This document shows positions 25,836 to 33,887 of a DNA stretch of 36,359 nt, in pieces. The position numbers and the translations under genes were made by a program. Within the stretch, counting starts at the first letter, position 1, and each line of letters starts with the position of its first letter. The stretch comes from Candidatus Binatota bacterium. GTDB lineage: Bacteria > Desulfobacterota > Binatia > UBA1149. The stretch lies in NCBI GenBank assembly GCA_012960245.1, contig DUBO01000014.1, forward strand, positions 4,376 to 40,734. The letters run 5' to 3'. The notes below the pieces were generated by a model. That model worked only from the letters and a program-made list of their open reading frames with translations, did not search any database and was not told the origin of the DNA.

Positions 25836-26099
25836 TTAACGAAGGGCCGTTATGAAGCGTCTTCCTGCCAGGCCATCCGGTAATCCAACCAGGCTCTGGT
25901 CCTCGCCGAAAGCCACCCCCCTATCATCGGCGAGCGAGGCCAGGCCAAGCCTGGCCATTTTGCTCGGCAGGGCGTGACCGTTCTCCCAGCGATTTACCGT
26001 GCTCACGGTTATGCCCAGGTGATGGGCAAGTTCTTCCTGCGTCATGTGCAGGCTGTTACGAAAGATACGTATGAGCGATCCAATATTTTCTTGTTGCAT
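25836..26099 (-). CDS. XRE-family HTH transcriptional regulator
   Basis: 87 residues. The N-terminal 60 residues are a Cro/C1-type helix-turn-helix: IGSLIRIFRNSLHMTQEELAHHLGITVSTVNRWENGHALPS, with the recognition helix at VSTVNRWENG. A short tail without a known effector domain follows. It probably binds DNA as a dimer. It is alone on its transcript, 57 nt upstream of the ceramidase gene on the same strand. An inverted repeat at 26156-26180 in its upstream region may be its operator. The ribosome site is poor. Confidence 0.88.
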   Translation of the reverse strand: MQQENIGSLIRIFRNSLHMTQEELAHHLGITVSTVNRWENGHALPSKMARLGLASLADDRGVAFGEDQSLVGLPDGLAGRRFITALR

Positions 26100-26155
26100 T
26101 GTCGACCCCCGTCGTTCCCGCCTCGCCGCTGCGCCAATCGCAGTCCGAAGCAGGC

Positions 26156-26180
26156 CGTGTAGTTAATGCAATGCTACACG
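26156..26180. promoter_or_regulatory. Inverted repeat upstream of the XRE gene
   Basis: CGTGTAG (26156-26162) and CTACACG (26174-26180) are exact complements with an 11-nt AT-rich spacer, 57 nt upstream of the XRE start. The centre-to-centre spacing of the half sites (18 nt, nearly two helical turns) suits a dimeric regulator. Autoregulation is inference. Confidence 0.35.
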
Positions 26181-26355
26181 CAGCAGGGGTCTCCGCTCTC
26201 GCACCCGAACGGGTATTTCTTACGCCACGCAACACACGCACGTCTTGCTGCCGCACTACACAAGGGGTTTCAGGGAGTCACGGCAGCCCCGCCGGGCCGG
26301 GTGAAGGGAATTTTCGTTAACCGTACGGTGCTTTACTCTTTCCCATAAGGGGGTG

Positions 26356-26370
26356 CCCCCCCCGCCGGGG
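26356..26370 (+). promoter_or_regulatory. C/G-tract dyad, site D
   Basis: CCCCCCCC (26356-26363), GCC, GGGG (26367-26370), TGG. A further GGGGG (26349-26353) precedes it. It lies 171 nt upstream of the porin start at 26542. There is no T-tail. Confidence 0.4.
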
Positions 26371-26541
26371 TGGCCACGGGCGTTACTGCTGGGAGCGCGC
26401 GCGACCGTTTTCTAATCAAAACCTGGCAATCGCCTCACAAGCACTTTACCAACAGCGCCCATGATGATAGCCGCTGTTCCAGTCGTCTACGGGTGGCGCG
26501 CCAGTCGCGAACCTGTCGTGGTAGAAACAAGAGAGGAAAAA

Positions 26542-27738
26542 ATGAGAGAGTACTACGCACCACTGGCCCTCGCCGCACTGATGATGCTGCCCACGCTTGG
26601 CGCCGCCGCCAGCCCCGAGCTTGACCTCGGCGGTAAAGACGGGATCGAGCTATCGGCGAGCGACAGTGATTTCTCGCTCGAGCTGGGTGGCAGGGTCATT
26701 GCCGACACCGTGTCCTGGAACGTCGACAGCGCCGTAGAAACAGCCATCGGCGAACAGACCAGTGAGAGTGAATTCCGCCGCGCGAGGTTATACATGGCGG
26801 GCACCATCTACGGCTACGTGATCTTCAAAGCCCAGTACGAATTCGCCGGTGACAACGCCGACTTCAAGGACATGTACCTGGGTATAAAGGACATCCCCCG
26901 CCTGGGCACGGTCAAAGTCGGTCACTTCAAGGAGCCCTTCAGCCTCGAGGAGCTCACCAGTTCGAAATACATCACCTTCATGGAGCGCTCGCTTCCGGGG
27001 GTCTTCGCACCCTCGCGTAACACCGGGCTCGGATTTCACAGCACCGCGCTTGACGACCGCCTCACGCTGGCAGCCGGCCTGTTCCACGACAGCGACGGCA
27101 TTGGCGACAGCGGCGACAAAAAGCTGAACTTCTCGGCCCGTGTTACCGGCACACCGATCAAGGAAGACGGCAGCCTGCTGCACCTGGGCCTTTCGTGGAC
27201 CAGCCGCGACCCCGAAGACAACCTCCTCAGGCTCAGGCAACGCCCCGAGGTACACCTGGCCGACCGCTTTGTAGACACCGGCAGCGTGGCGGCCGAGGGC
27301 ATGGACGTGCTGGGCCTCGAGGCGGCCGCTGTTCTCGGGCCGCTTTCGCTGCAGGGCGAGTACATGGCGGCTTCGCTCGATATAGCCGGGGGCACGGACG
27401 CCGACCTGTCGGGCTGGTACGCCTACGCGAGCTGGTTTGTGACCGGCGAGAGCCGCGCCTACAAGGCTGGCAAGGGCGTCTTCAGTCGCGTGCGCCCAGC
27501 AGACAATTTTACGGTTGACGGCGGCACTGGCGCTGTCGAACTGGCCGTCAGGCTGTCAAACCTGGATCTCAACGACGCTGGAGCCAGCGTCAGCGGCGGG
27601 GAACTCGACGACCTCACGCTCGGCCTGAACTGGTACCTGGATCCCTCCACGAGAGTGATGATTAACTGGGTAAACGCCGATATCAGGGGACTGGGCGAAG
27701 CCGACGCCCTGCAGGCTCGTTTCCAGGTCGATTTCTAG
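26542..27738 (+). CDS. Phosphate-selective porin O/P-type outer-membrane channel
   Basis: 398 residues from ATG at 26542, chosen over the upstream in-frame ATG at 26461 because AGAGG lies 5 nt before it and a clean signal peptide follows (ending GAAA). The mature protein begins with a Gly/Asp-rich strand, then shows the OprP/OprO order: FSLELGGRVIADT, FRRARLYMAGTIYGYVIFKAQYEFAG, DMYLGIKDIP, VGHFKEPFSLEELTSSKYITFMERSL, APSRNTGLGF, GWYAYASWFVTGESRAYK, and a C-terminal Phe. OprP takes up phosphate and OprO polyphosphate. Here only the family is certain, since many relatives are not phosphate-specific. Upstream lies a long regulatory region with dyad site D. Confidence 0.92.
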   Translation: MREYYAPLALAALMMLPTLGAAASPELDLGGKDGIELSASDSDFSLELGGRVIADTVSWNVDSAVETAIGEQTSESEFRRARLYMAGTIYGYVIFKAQYEFAGDNADFKDMYLGIKDIPRLGTVKVGHFKEPFSLEELTSSKYITFMERSLPGVFAPSRNTGLGFHSTALDDRLTLAAGLFHDSDGIGDSGDKKLNFSARVTGTPIKEDGSLLHLGLSWTSRDPEDNLLRLRQRPEVHLADRFVDTGSVAAEGMDVLGLEAAAVLGPLSLQGEYMAASLDIAGGTDADLSGWYAYASWFVTGESRAYKAGKGVFSRVRPADNFTVDGGTGAVELAVRLSNLDLNDAGASVSGGELDDLTLGLNWYLDPSTRVMINWVNADIRGLGEADALQARFQVDF

Positions 27739-27963
27739 CACCCAAGCCCCCCCCATAGGCCGTTTTTTCTCATGTGTGCGAAATTGGTAAACTTTTGCCC
27801 AACCTGCCCTAACTATAACCAGTGCTTATCTAAAATCGGAATTTATTTCATTGCTTCTTATCTTGCATAGGCGGACTGTCGTTAGTACCTTTGTCTGAGG
27901 CAGTCGGCGAGGTTCTCCGGTTGCTAGACTGAGAAATCAAAATTCCGAAAGGGACCAAGGAGA
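27739..27963. other. AT-richer intergenic region after the porin
   Basis: C8 at 27749-27756 and a T6 at 27765-27770 follow the porin stop, but no clean stem can be drawn, so termination here is uncertain. The next 190 nt are clearly richer in A and T than the rest of the window. TATAAC near 27814-27819 and TTGCAT near 27863-27868 are loose promoter-like words with poor spacing. Confidence 0.35.
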
Positions 27964-27969
27964 ATGAAT

Positions 27970-28254
27970 ATGGCTTTTATCGGATACTTCATAGCAATGG
28001 CGGCCTGGATCACGTGGATATACAGGCAGTACAAGGACGGAGACCGGCCGGTGGCCTACGGTTGGTTCGTAGCCAGCCTGCTGCTCGGTGGCTTCGAATA
28101 CGGCAAGGGCATCCTGTCGCTCATGGTCAACCTCCCGGTCTACGGGCAGGCGGCCCTGGTTTCGACAGTGCTCACGCTGACCGTGCTGTACGTCTACTCG
28201 TCGCGCAACGCTGGCGCGGTAGAACAGGTCGAGGCAGAAACCGCCCAGGCCTGA
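27970..28254 (+). CDS. Small integral membrane protein, unknown
   Basis: 94 residues from ATG at 27970, seven bases after AAGGAG. ATG at 27964 is possible but only 1 nt from the same ribosome site. Three hydrophobic segments (about 2-17, 28-46, 51-74) are joined by short loops, one with RQYKDGDRP. The tail is Glu/Ala-rich and soluble. No family is recognised. The strong ribosome site, its own AT-rich upstream region and a following terminator-like structure support a real monocistronic gene. Confidence 0.7.
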   Translation: MAFIGYFIAMAAWITWIYRQYKDGDRPVAYGWFVASLLLGGFEYGKGILSLMVNLPVYGQAALVSTVLTLTVLYVYSSRNAGAVEQVEAETAQA

Positions 28255-28289
28255 AAACGGCGGCGGCTCAACAGCCCCCCGCAACTTAC

Positions 28290-28339
28290 ACCCCGGCCGC
28301 CCACTGCTGGAAACAGCCACAGGGTGACCGGGGTTTTTT
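28290..28339 (+). terminator. Likely Rho-independent terminator (branched)
   Basis: ACCCCGG (28290-28296) pairs with CCGGGGT (28328-28334), followed by a T6 tract (28334-28339). Inside is a small GCTG-GAAA-CAGC hairpin with a GNRA loop. The closing stem is strong but encloses about 31 nt, which is longer than usual. Confidence 0.5.
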
Positions 28340-28469
28340 ATTGGGGCCGTACCTACTGGCTGCCATGCAGTTACAAGAGCGATACTGGGCCGAACAGCCG
28401 GCCGGGCCACCGTCTGGCCCTTGACGCGAGCTTTGACTGACCCCGGCCATCGGCAGTAGACTGCTGGCC

Positions 28470-29057
28470 GTGAAGCTGTCGGCCTCTGTTGCGCCTGTAT
28501 ACCTGGCCCTGGCCTGCACCGCGGTGATGGGCCTGCTGGCCTGCGCCGGATGCAAGGTCGACGCGCAGCCGACAACGCACCCCGTTGATAAAACCCTCGC
28601 AGTCTTTGCCGCCGACCTGCCCCGCTCTGGCCTCGCCTTGCTCGGCGGGGGACAAGCGCTGAGCATAGACGGCGTAGCCTACTCGCGTGGTCTGCTCAGC
28701 GACGAGCAACAGTGGAGGGCGCTGGTCAACAGCGCACGCGGCTCTGAGTGGCCGGCGCTGGCCGGCTGGAAACCCCAGCTGGACTGGAGCCGGCAGTCGC
28801 TGGCCTGGTTGGCCTTCGACGGAGCCACACGGCAGCTGGTCTTCGAAGAGCTTCGCGAGGAGAACGGCACCTCAAGCCTGGTATTTTCGGCCCGCGGCCT
28901 GCGCCGTCCCGACCGCCCACAAGGCCCGGTTTCGCTGCTGCTGCTGCGCGTCGACGGTGTCGGGGGCCCAAGCCCCCGCCTGCTGCTGAAAAAACCCGAC
29001 GGCAGCCTGGCCCCGCCACCGGCGGGCGAAAATGACCCCACCCCCCCGATCGGGTAG
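28470..29057 (+). CDS. Predicted lipoprotein, unknown function
   Basis: 195 residues from GTG at 28470. A hydrophobic start ends in LLACAGC, a lipobox (lipidated Cys near residue 25 or 28), so the protein is probably membrane-anchored. The folded part (about 45-175) includes LLSDEQQWRALVNSA, DWSRQSLAWLAFDG and a strand-rich C-terminal half (PVSLLLLRVDGV). This faintly recalls PrcB-type domains, too weakly to assign. The tail is Pro/Gly-rich. It is monocistronic, between the small membrane protein and the 956-residue secreted protein. Confidence 0.7.
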   Translation: MKLSASVAPVYLALACTAVMGLLACAGCKVDAQPTTHPVDKTLAVFAADLPRSGLALLGGGQALSIDGVAYSRGLLSDEQQWRALVNSARGSEWPALAGWKPQLDWSRQSLAWLAFDGATRQLVFEELREENGTSSLVFSARGLRRPDRPQGPVSLLLLRVDGVGGPSPRLLLKKPDGSLAPPPAGENDPTPPIG

Positions 29058-29239
29058 CGCCCGGCAACTTTTCTGACGAGAAATCGTTTTCCAAGGCGCT
29101 TTTCCCTTGCCAGGACCACCGGGAGAGGAGTAACTTGTCTACCAGCGCCCCCTAGACAACCGTCGGCCATAAACACCCCCTCTGACCGGGGTGTGGGACG
29201 CTGCGGCAAAATTGGCGGGCGCGAAGAAGGGGGAGACAG
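29058..29239. other. Upstream region of the 956-residue secreted protein
   Basis: 182 nt without a gene, containing dyad site E. No clear -35/-10 pair was found. GGGGGAG at 29229-29235 is the ribosome site of the next gene. Confidence 0.4.
29173..29194 (+). promoter_or_regulatory. C/G-tract dyad, site E
   Basis: ACACCCC (29173-29179) and GGGGTGT (29188-29194) are exact complements around CTCTGACC. It is the longest perfect arm among the six sites, but lies only 45 nt before the ATG at 29240, much closer than the others. There is no T-tail. Confidence 0.4.
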
Positions 29240-32110
29240 ATGAAGGCCAAGCTGCTCACACTCGCTCGCACAAGCGCAGTCGCACTCGCGACAGCGTCGG
29301 CTCTTTTTGTACTCCCAAGCCCTGCTGCCGCCCAGGAGATCACTCACGGCCAGGCCCTGGCCATGAACAGCTACGACGGCAACCTGCGCGACCTGCCGGT
29401 CACCGACGACTTCCTGCCCGGCCGCTCGGTCATGGAAGGACCCAAGCGACGCATCTATCCCCGCGGCGAGGGCCCGCTCAACTGGACAACGCTGGATCAG
29501 CCCGACCCACTGCTCGCGGTGCAACAGCGCGCCAGCGCGTCTCTCAAGTTCGGCTCTACGTCGAGGGCGTTTACCACGCCAACCCTCAACTTCGACGGCC
29601 AGGGCAACAGCTTCGTCTCCCCTCCCGACACCGTGGGCGACATAGGACCCACTTATTACATACAGATGATCAACGGCGGCAGCGGCACGCCCTTCCAAGT
29701 GTTCAACAAGAGCACCGGGGTAAGCGTGGCCGGGCCCACCAACCTGCACACCTTGTGGTCGGGCAGCGGGGCCTGCTCGTCCGGCCGCGGTGACCCCATA
29801 GTAAACTACGACCAGCTCGCTAATCGCTGGGTACTGAGCGAGTTCGCGGGCAGCGGTAACCACCTGTGCGTATACGTCTCCCAGACCTCCGACCCGGTGG
29901 CCGGCGGGTGGTACGCCTACGACTTCTCCGTGCCGCAGTTTCCCGACTACCCCAAGTACGGCGTTTGGAACAATGCTTACTACGTAGGCACCAACGAGAA
30001 CGCCCCGACGGTGTACGCGCTTGACCGCAGCAAGATGCTGGTAGGCGACTCCTCGGCGGCCTACGTCCGCCTGACGGCCCCGCACCTGGCTGGCTTCGGT
30101 TTCCAGATGATGCAGCCGGCCGACGCCGACGGTTCGCTGGCTCCGCCCGTGGGATCGCCGGGCATGCTCTTTCGCCATCGCGACGACGAGGTGCACAACG
30201 CCGGTTCGAATAACTCGACGGAAGACTACCTCGAAATCTGGAACTTCGACGTAGATTTTTCCAGTCCGGGCAGTTCCACCCTCACCAAGGCCCAGGACAT
30301 AGCCATGGCCGAGTTCGAGTCGGAGCTGTGTGGCCTGTCGTCGTTCGAGTGCGCCCCGCAGCCGGGAACCGCTACCGGGCTCGACCCGCTGCGCGAGGTG
30401 GTGATGCACAGGGTGCAGTACCGCAACATGGGCAGCTACGAAGTCATGGTAGGCAATTTCGTCACCGACGTGGCCGGAGGCTCATCGGATCATCACGGCA
30501 TACGCTGGTTCGAACTCAGGCGCACCACGGGCGCGAGCAACTGGACCCTGCACCAGGAGGGCACCTGGGCGCCGGATTCGCATCATCGCTGGATGGGCAG
30601 CATAGCCATGGACGGCAGCGGCAATATCGCGCTGGGTTACAGCATAAGCAGCAGCACACTTTCACCGGGCATGCGCTACGTGGGCCGCACAGCGGGCGAC
30701 GCCGCGGGCACGATGACGACCGGCGAGATAACGATAGTGGCCGGCAGCAGCTCGCAGACCGGTAGCACGCGCTGGGGCGATTACAGTTCGATGAACGTAG
30801 ACCCGGTAGACGAGTGCACTTTCTGGTACACCAACGAGTACATGCCGAACGGCGGCAACTGGACTACCCGCATCGCGAGTTTTCGTTTTGACAGCCCCAC
30901 CTGCACCGGTGGCATAGGTGAGTGCGGCAACGACACGGTAGAGGGTGGAGAACAATGCGACGGCAGTGATCTCGGGAGCTGCCCGCTGGGTCCCTGCGAC
31001 CCCGACTGTACCTGCCCCGACGCGGTGTGTGGCAACAACGTGGTGGAGTCAGGCGAAAGCTGCGACGGCAGCCAGCTGGGCTCGTGCTCGGTTGGCCCCT
31101 GCGACCCCGACTGTACCTGCCCGGCCCCGGTCTGCGGCAACGACATAATAGAAGAAGGCGAGGCCTGCGACGGCACCGCGACCGGCGACTGCCCCACGGG
31201 CAGCTGTGCCGTGAACTGCCAGTGCCCGGACCCGGTCTGCGGCAATAACGTGATCGAACCGGGCGAAGAGTGCGATGGCGCGCAGGACTCGGCCTGCCCC
31301 GGCCAGTGCAACGCCGCCGGGAGCGGGGCCGACGAGTGCCAGTGCCAATCGACTTCGGGCGACTGTTGCGAGGTCAACCAGGAGGGTGAGGCCGGCTGCA
31401 GTGACCCGACCATAGAGGCCTGCGTCTGTGCGCTTGACGCGTTCTGCTGTGATGAATTTTTCGGCTACTGGGATTCAATCTGCGTAGACGACGTTGATAC
31501 CTTCGGCTGTGGAACATGTGATGGTGGACCAACCACGACCACTACTACTACGGTCTCGAATACCACCACTACCACGACTACCGTTCCGGCGGGCGGCCTG
31601 CCCGACTGCCCGGCCACCCAGTCCGGGGTCTGCGATGGGCCGCTCAAGGGTAGCCTGCTGATCAAGGACAACGGTGGCAGTAGCAAGCTGCTGAAGTGGA
31701 AGTGGCTCAAGGGCAGTATCCCGGTACCGACAGTGTTCGGCGACCCGGCGTTCGGTGGAACCGGCTACGCGATGTGCGTGTACAACACCACGCTCGCCAG
31801 CGAATTACAGGTGCCCGGCGGTACGGGCTGGAGCTCTAACTCGAAGGGCTTCAAGTACAAGGATACCGCCCTCACCAACGACGGGGTCAAGGCCATAAAA
31901 TTGCAGTCGGGTAACTCAGCCAAGTTACAGCTGCAGGCCAGGGGCGCGTCGACGCCCACGCCCACACCGGCCGGGCCGGGCATAATGTTCGACATGTCGG
32001 CCGGTGTCGTAGCGCAGATACACAGCGCCAACGGTAACTGCTGGTCTACGGGTTTCGCCAGCGTGAACGTGAAGAAGAACAGAGCGAACCTGTTCAAGGC
32101 CAAAAAGTAA
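29240..32110 (+). CDS. Large secreted multi-domain Cys-rich protein
   Basis: 956 residues. Signal peptide (about 1-31, ending PAAAQ). An N-terminal region of about 520 residues is rich in Trp, Tyr, Gly and Asp (VGDIGPTYYIQMINGG, NRWVLSEFAGSGNHLCVYVS, WMGSIAMDGSGNIALGYS, STRWGDYSSMNVDP). It reads like a beta-propeller-type exo-domain. Four CGNxxxExGExCDG repeats follow (about 560-700), then a CC...CVCxxDxFCCD...CVDDV...CGTC module (about 708-760), a Thr-rich linker (764-783) and a C-terminal domain (about 787-956) with SKGFKYKDTALTNDGVKAIKL. That last domain resembles the tail of the protein at 17071-19581. GGGGGAG precedes the ATG by 4 nt. It is probably surface-displayed or extracellular, with no recognised enzyme motif. 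Confidence 0.87.
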   Translation: MKAKLLTLARTSAVALATASALFVLPSPAAAQEITHGQALAMNSYDGNLRDLPVTDDFLPGRSVMEGPKRRIYPRGEGPLNWTTLDQPDPLLAVQQRASASLKFGSTSRAFTTPTLNFDGQGNSFVSPPDTVGDIGPTYYIQMINGGSGTPFQVFNKSTGVSVAGPTNLHTLWSGSGACSSGRGDPIVNYDQLANRWVLSEFAGSGNHLCVYVSQTSDPVAGGWYAYDFSVPQFPDYPKYGVWNNAYYVGTNENAPTVYALDRSKMLVGDSSAAYVRLTAPHLAGFGFQMMQPADADGSLAPPVGSPGMLFRHRDDEVHNAGSNNSTEDYLEIWNFDVDFSSPGSSTLTKAQDIAMAEFESELCGLSSFECAPQPGTATGLDPLREVVMHRVQYRNMGSYEVMVGNFVTDVAGGSSDHHGIRWFELRRTTGASNWTLHQEGTWAPDSHHRWMGSIAMDGSGNIALGYSISSSTLSPGMRYVGRTAGDAAGTMTTGEITIVAGSSSQTGSTRWGDYSSMNVDPVDECTFWYTNEYMPNGGNWTTRIASFRFDSPTCTGGIGECGNDTVEGGEQCDGSDLGSCPLGPCDPDCTCPDAVCGNNVVESGESCDGSQLGSCSVGPCDPDCTCPAPVCGNDIIEEGEACDGTATGDCPTGSCAVNCQCPDPVCGNNVIEPGEECDGAQDSACPGQCNAAGSGADECQCQSTSGDCCEVNQEGEAGCSDPTIEACVCALDAFCCDEFFGYWDSICVDDVDTFGCGTCDGGPTTTTTTTVSNTTTTTTTVPAGGLPDCPATQSGVCDGPLKGSLLIKDNGGSSKLLKWKWLKGSIPVPTVFGDPAFGGTGYAMCVYNTTLASELQVPGGTGWSSNSKGFKYKDTALTNDGVKAIKLQSGNSAKLQLQARGASTPTPTPAGPGIMFDMSAGVVAQIHSANGNCWSTGFASVNVKKNRANLFKAKK

Positions 32111-32135
32111 TCCGACGGCGGGTTTACGCGCTCCA

Positions 32136-32181
32136 TCGAGGTGGCCGGCGCCCGGTTTATCAGGGTCGCCAGCCACCTCGA
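32136..32181. repeat. Perfect 10-bp inverted repeat
   Basis: TCGAGGTGGC (32136-32145) and GCCACCTCGA (32172-32181) are exact complements with a 26-nt spacer, in the 121-nt gap between the large secreted protein and the membrane protein. No T-tract follows; a GGGGCCCC palindrome does. It could end transcription with Rho, stabilise the mRNA or bind a regulator. Confidence 0.5.
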
Positions 32182-32231
32182 CCGGGGCCCCTCCGTTGCG
32201 GCGTCGCTCCTGAGCGGTTAGCCTGCCGCCG

Positions 32232-33887
32232 GTGAGCACCAACCAAGCCCGAGGCCATCTGAGACAAGGCGCCATCGCCCTGGGAATCTTGTCGGCCTGC
32301 CTGCTCTATACACTGCTGCCCATATGGCGCCAGGGACCGTCCACCGTCGTACCTGCAGTGGAGCGCCCCGGAAACTGGCAGGCGCTGGTGGAAAACGACG
32401 TCCGCTTCGGCGCCTGGGGCACCAGCCGCAACGCCTGGACGCTTACCCACGAACCTTGGAACTTGTTCGACGCCGAGCCCTGCTACCCCGCGACCAATAC
32501 GCTGGCCTTCGGCAACCCCATGATCTCGCTGGGCGTCCTGGGAGCCCCGGTGCGACTACTGGTCGGCGATCCAGTGCTTACCTACAACGTAGTTGTTGCA
32601 CTGGTCATGATGTCATCGGCCCTGGCCATGTTCCTGCTGGTGCGCAAGTGGACCGGCGAGCCGGCTGCGGCGCTGGCAGCCGGAATAATGTTCGCCTTTC
32701 ACCCGGTGGCTTTGAAAGGGCTTCATCACCTGTTCACCTACGACCTGTCATGGATAGTATGGGCGTTGTTCTTCGGATACCGGCTGTTGCACGACGGGCG
32801 ATTCAGCGACGCGTTGCTGCTGGCGGTGGCACTTGTCATGCAGATGGGTGGCAGTTACTACAGCGCACTTTCTGGACTCATTGTAGGAATACCAATGGGG
32901 GCGTGGACCGTGTGGTGCAACCGCGATCGTCGGTTTCCTGCGGTCCCGCTGGGCTTGGCCCTGGTGCTGGTAATAATCGGCGGAGTCCTTATTTACCTGC
33001 CCTTCGTTAACACGGGGGCCGAACTCGATTCGAGAGTCAGCTTGCAGACCTTCGCCGCCTGGGGCGACTTCCTGGCCGGCGGCCCACGCTTTACCGGCTG
33101 GTGGATGCTGCTGCTGGTTGCGGCCGCTTTTGCCCCCCTGCCGGCCGGGCTGAAAAATCTCACCCGGTGGGCCGGCAACCCACGCTGGGCACTGCTGGCT
33201 GCCGCCCTTATGGTCGCGGTCGTAACCACCGGTGGCGCTACGAACCTGGTCAACCTGCTGCCCGGATTTGAAACCATCCGCGTCCCGTTATTTCTGTCCA
33301 GGGGCACCCACCTCGCACTTTCAGCCCTGGCCGGTCTGGGCGCGGCGGTACTACTGGCCCTGGCCCCGGCGGAGCGAAAGAAGCCGGCGGGGCTGATCCT
33401 GGTTCTTGCCACGCTGGCGTTCACCCTGTTCTTTCCCTTACCCGGCTCAGAACCCCCGGCGATTTACGCGTTAGAGGTGAGGCCGGACAACGCGGAACTG
33501 GAACTCTTTGACACCCTCGAGCGCCACGGAAACAGCGGGCCGTTGCTGGAACTGCCCCACCGCAAGGGGGACCTCACGCCACACGCCAAGTCGTTACTGC
33601 TGACCTCGTTTCACCATCGGCGCACGTCGGCCTGCTACAACTCCTACGCCCCGCCGGAACTCGAGCAGGTAAGCTCCATCGCCCGCGACATGCCGTCACC
33701 GTCGGCCCTTTCCGCCGCCCGGCACCTGGGATTCACCACCATAGTGGTGCGCCACCCAGGGGATGATCCAAAGGCCACGGCGTTGCTCGAACGCATGAAA
33801 AAAGTATCTGAGAACCCGAACAGCGGCCTGCGCCTTCTTCACTCCGACGAGTGGCTGTCAGCCTTTACGCTCAGCGCGAACGACTGA
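32232..33887 (+). CDS. Multi-pass membrane protein, GT-C glycosyltransferase-like
   Basis: 551 residues from GTG at 32232, with about ten to eleven membrane helices and a soluble C-terminal part (about 410-551). After TM1 there is a large first periplasmic loop with DVRFGAWG, PWNLFDAEPCYPATNTLAFG and GAPVRLL. This layout, with acidic residues in loop 1 and a YPxxNTLAF stretch, is common in uncharacterised GT-C/PMT-like proteins that use polyprenyl-phosphate sugars. No sugar donor or acceptor can be named, and the assignment is by architecture only. It follows the large secreted protein by 121 nt. Its 3' end overlaps the convergent DUF1566 gene by 17 nt. Confidence 0.75.
   Translation: MSTNQARGHLRQGAIALGILSACLLYTLLPIWRQGPSTVVPAVERPGNWQALVENDVRFGAWGTSRNAWTLTHEPWNLFDAEPCYPATNTLAFGNPMISLGVLGAPVRLLVGDPVLTYNVVVALVMMSSALAMFLLVRKWTGEPAAALAAGIMFAFHPVALKGLHHLFTYDLSWIVWALFFGYRLLHDGRFSDALLLAVALVMQMGGSYYSALSGLIVGIPMGAWTVWCNRDRRFPAVPLGLALVLVIIGGVLIYLPFVNTGAELDSRVSLQTFAAWGDFLAGGPRFTGWWMLLLVAAAFAPLPAGLKNLTRWAGNPRWALLAAALMVAVVTTGGATNLVNLLPGFETIRVPLFLSRGTHLALSALAGLGAAVLLALAPAERKKPAGLILVLATLAFTLFFPLPGSEPPAIYALEVRPDNAELELFDTLERHGNSGPLLELPHRKGDLTPHAKSLLLTSFHHRRTSACYNSYAPPELEQVSSIARDMPSPSALSAARHLGFTTIVVRHPGDDPKATALLERMKKVSENPNSGLRLLHSDEWLSAFTLSAND

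Larger units (their letters stand above)
26100..26541. other. Regulatory intergenic region between XRE regulator and porin
   Basis: A gap of 442 nt between divergent genes with no convincing ORF. It holds an inverted repeat (26156-26180), a 10-base palindrome ACCGTACGGT (26320-26329) and the C/G dyad (26356-26370). A TCTAAT at 26411-26416 is a weak -10 candidate for the porin. The size and number of dyads suggest that porin expression is regulated, possibly by the neighbouring XRE protein. Confidence 0.45.

Noticed and set aside
28960..28985. GGGGGC...GCCCCC palindrome inside the lipoprotein gene
   Set aside because: It lies within coding sequence at Gly/Pro codons and has no gene start near it.
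28679..30409. 576-residue minus-strand frame
   Set aside because: It lies antisense to a lipoprotein and to the large secreted protein, both with signal peptides and ribosome sites. Long empty frames opposite genes are expected in GC-rich DNA.
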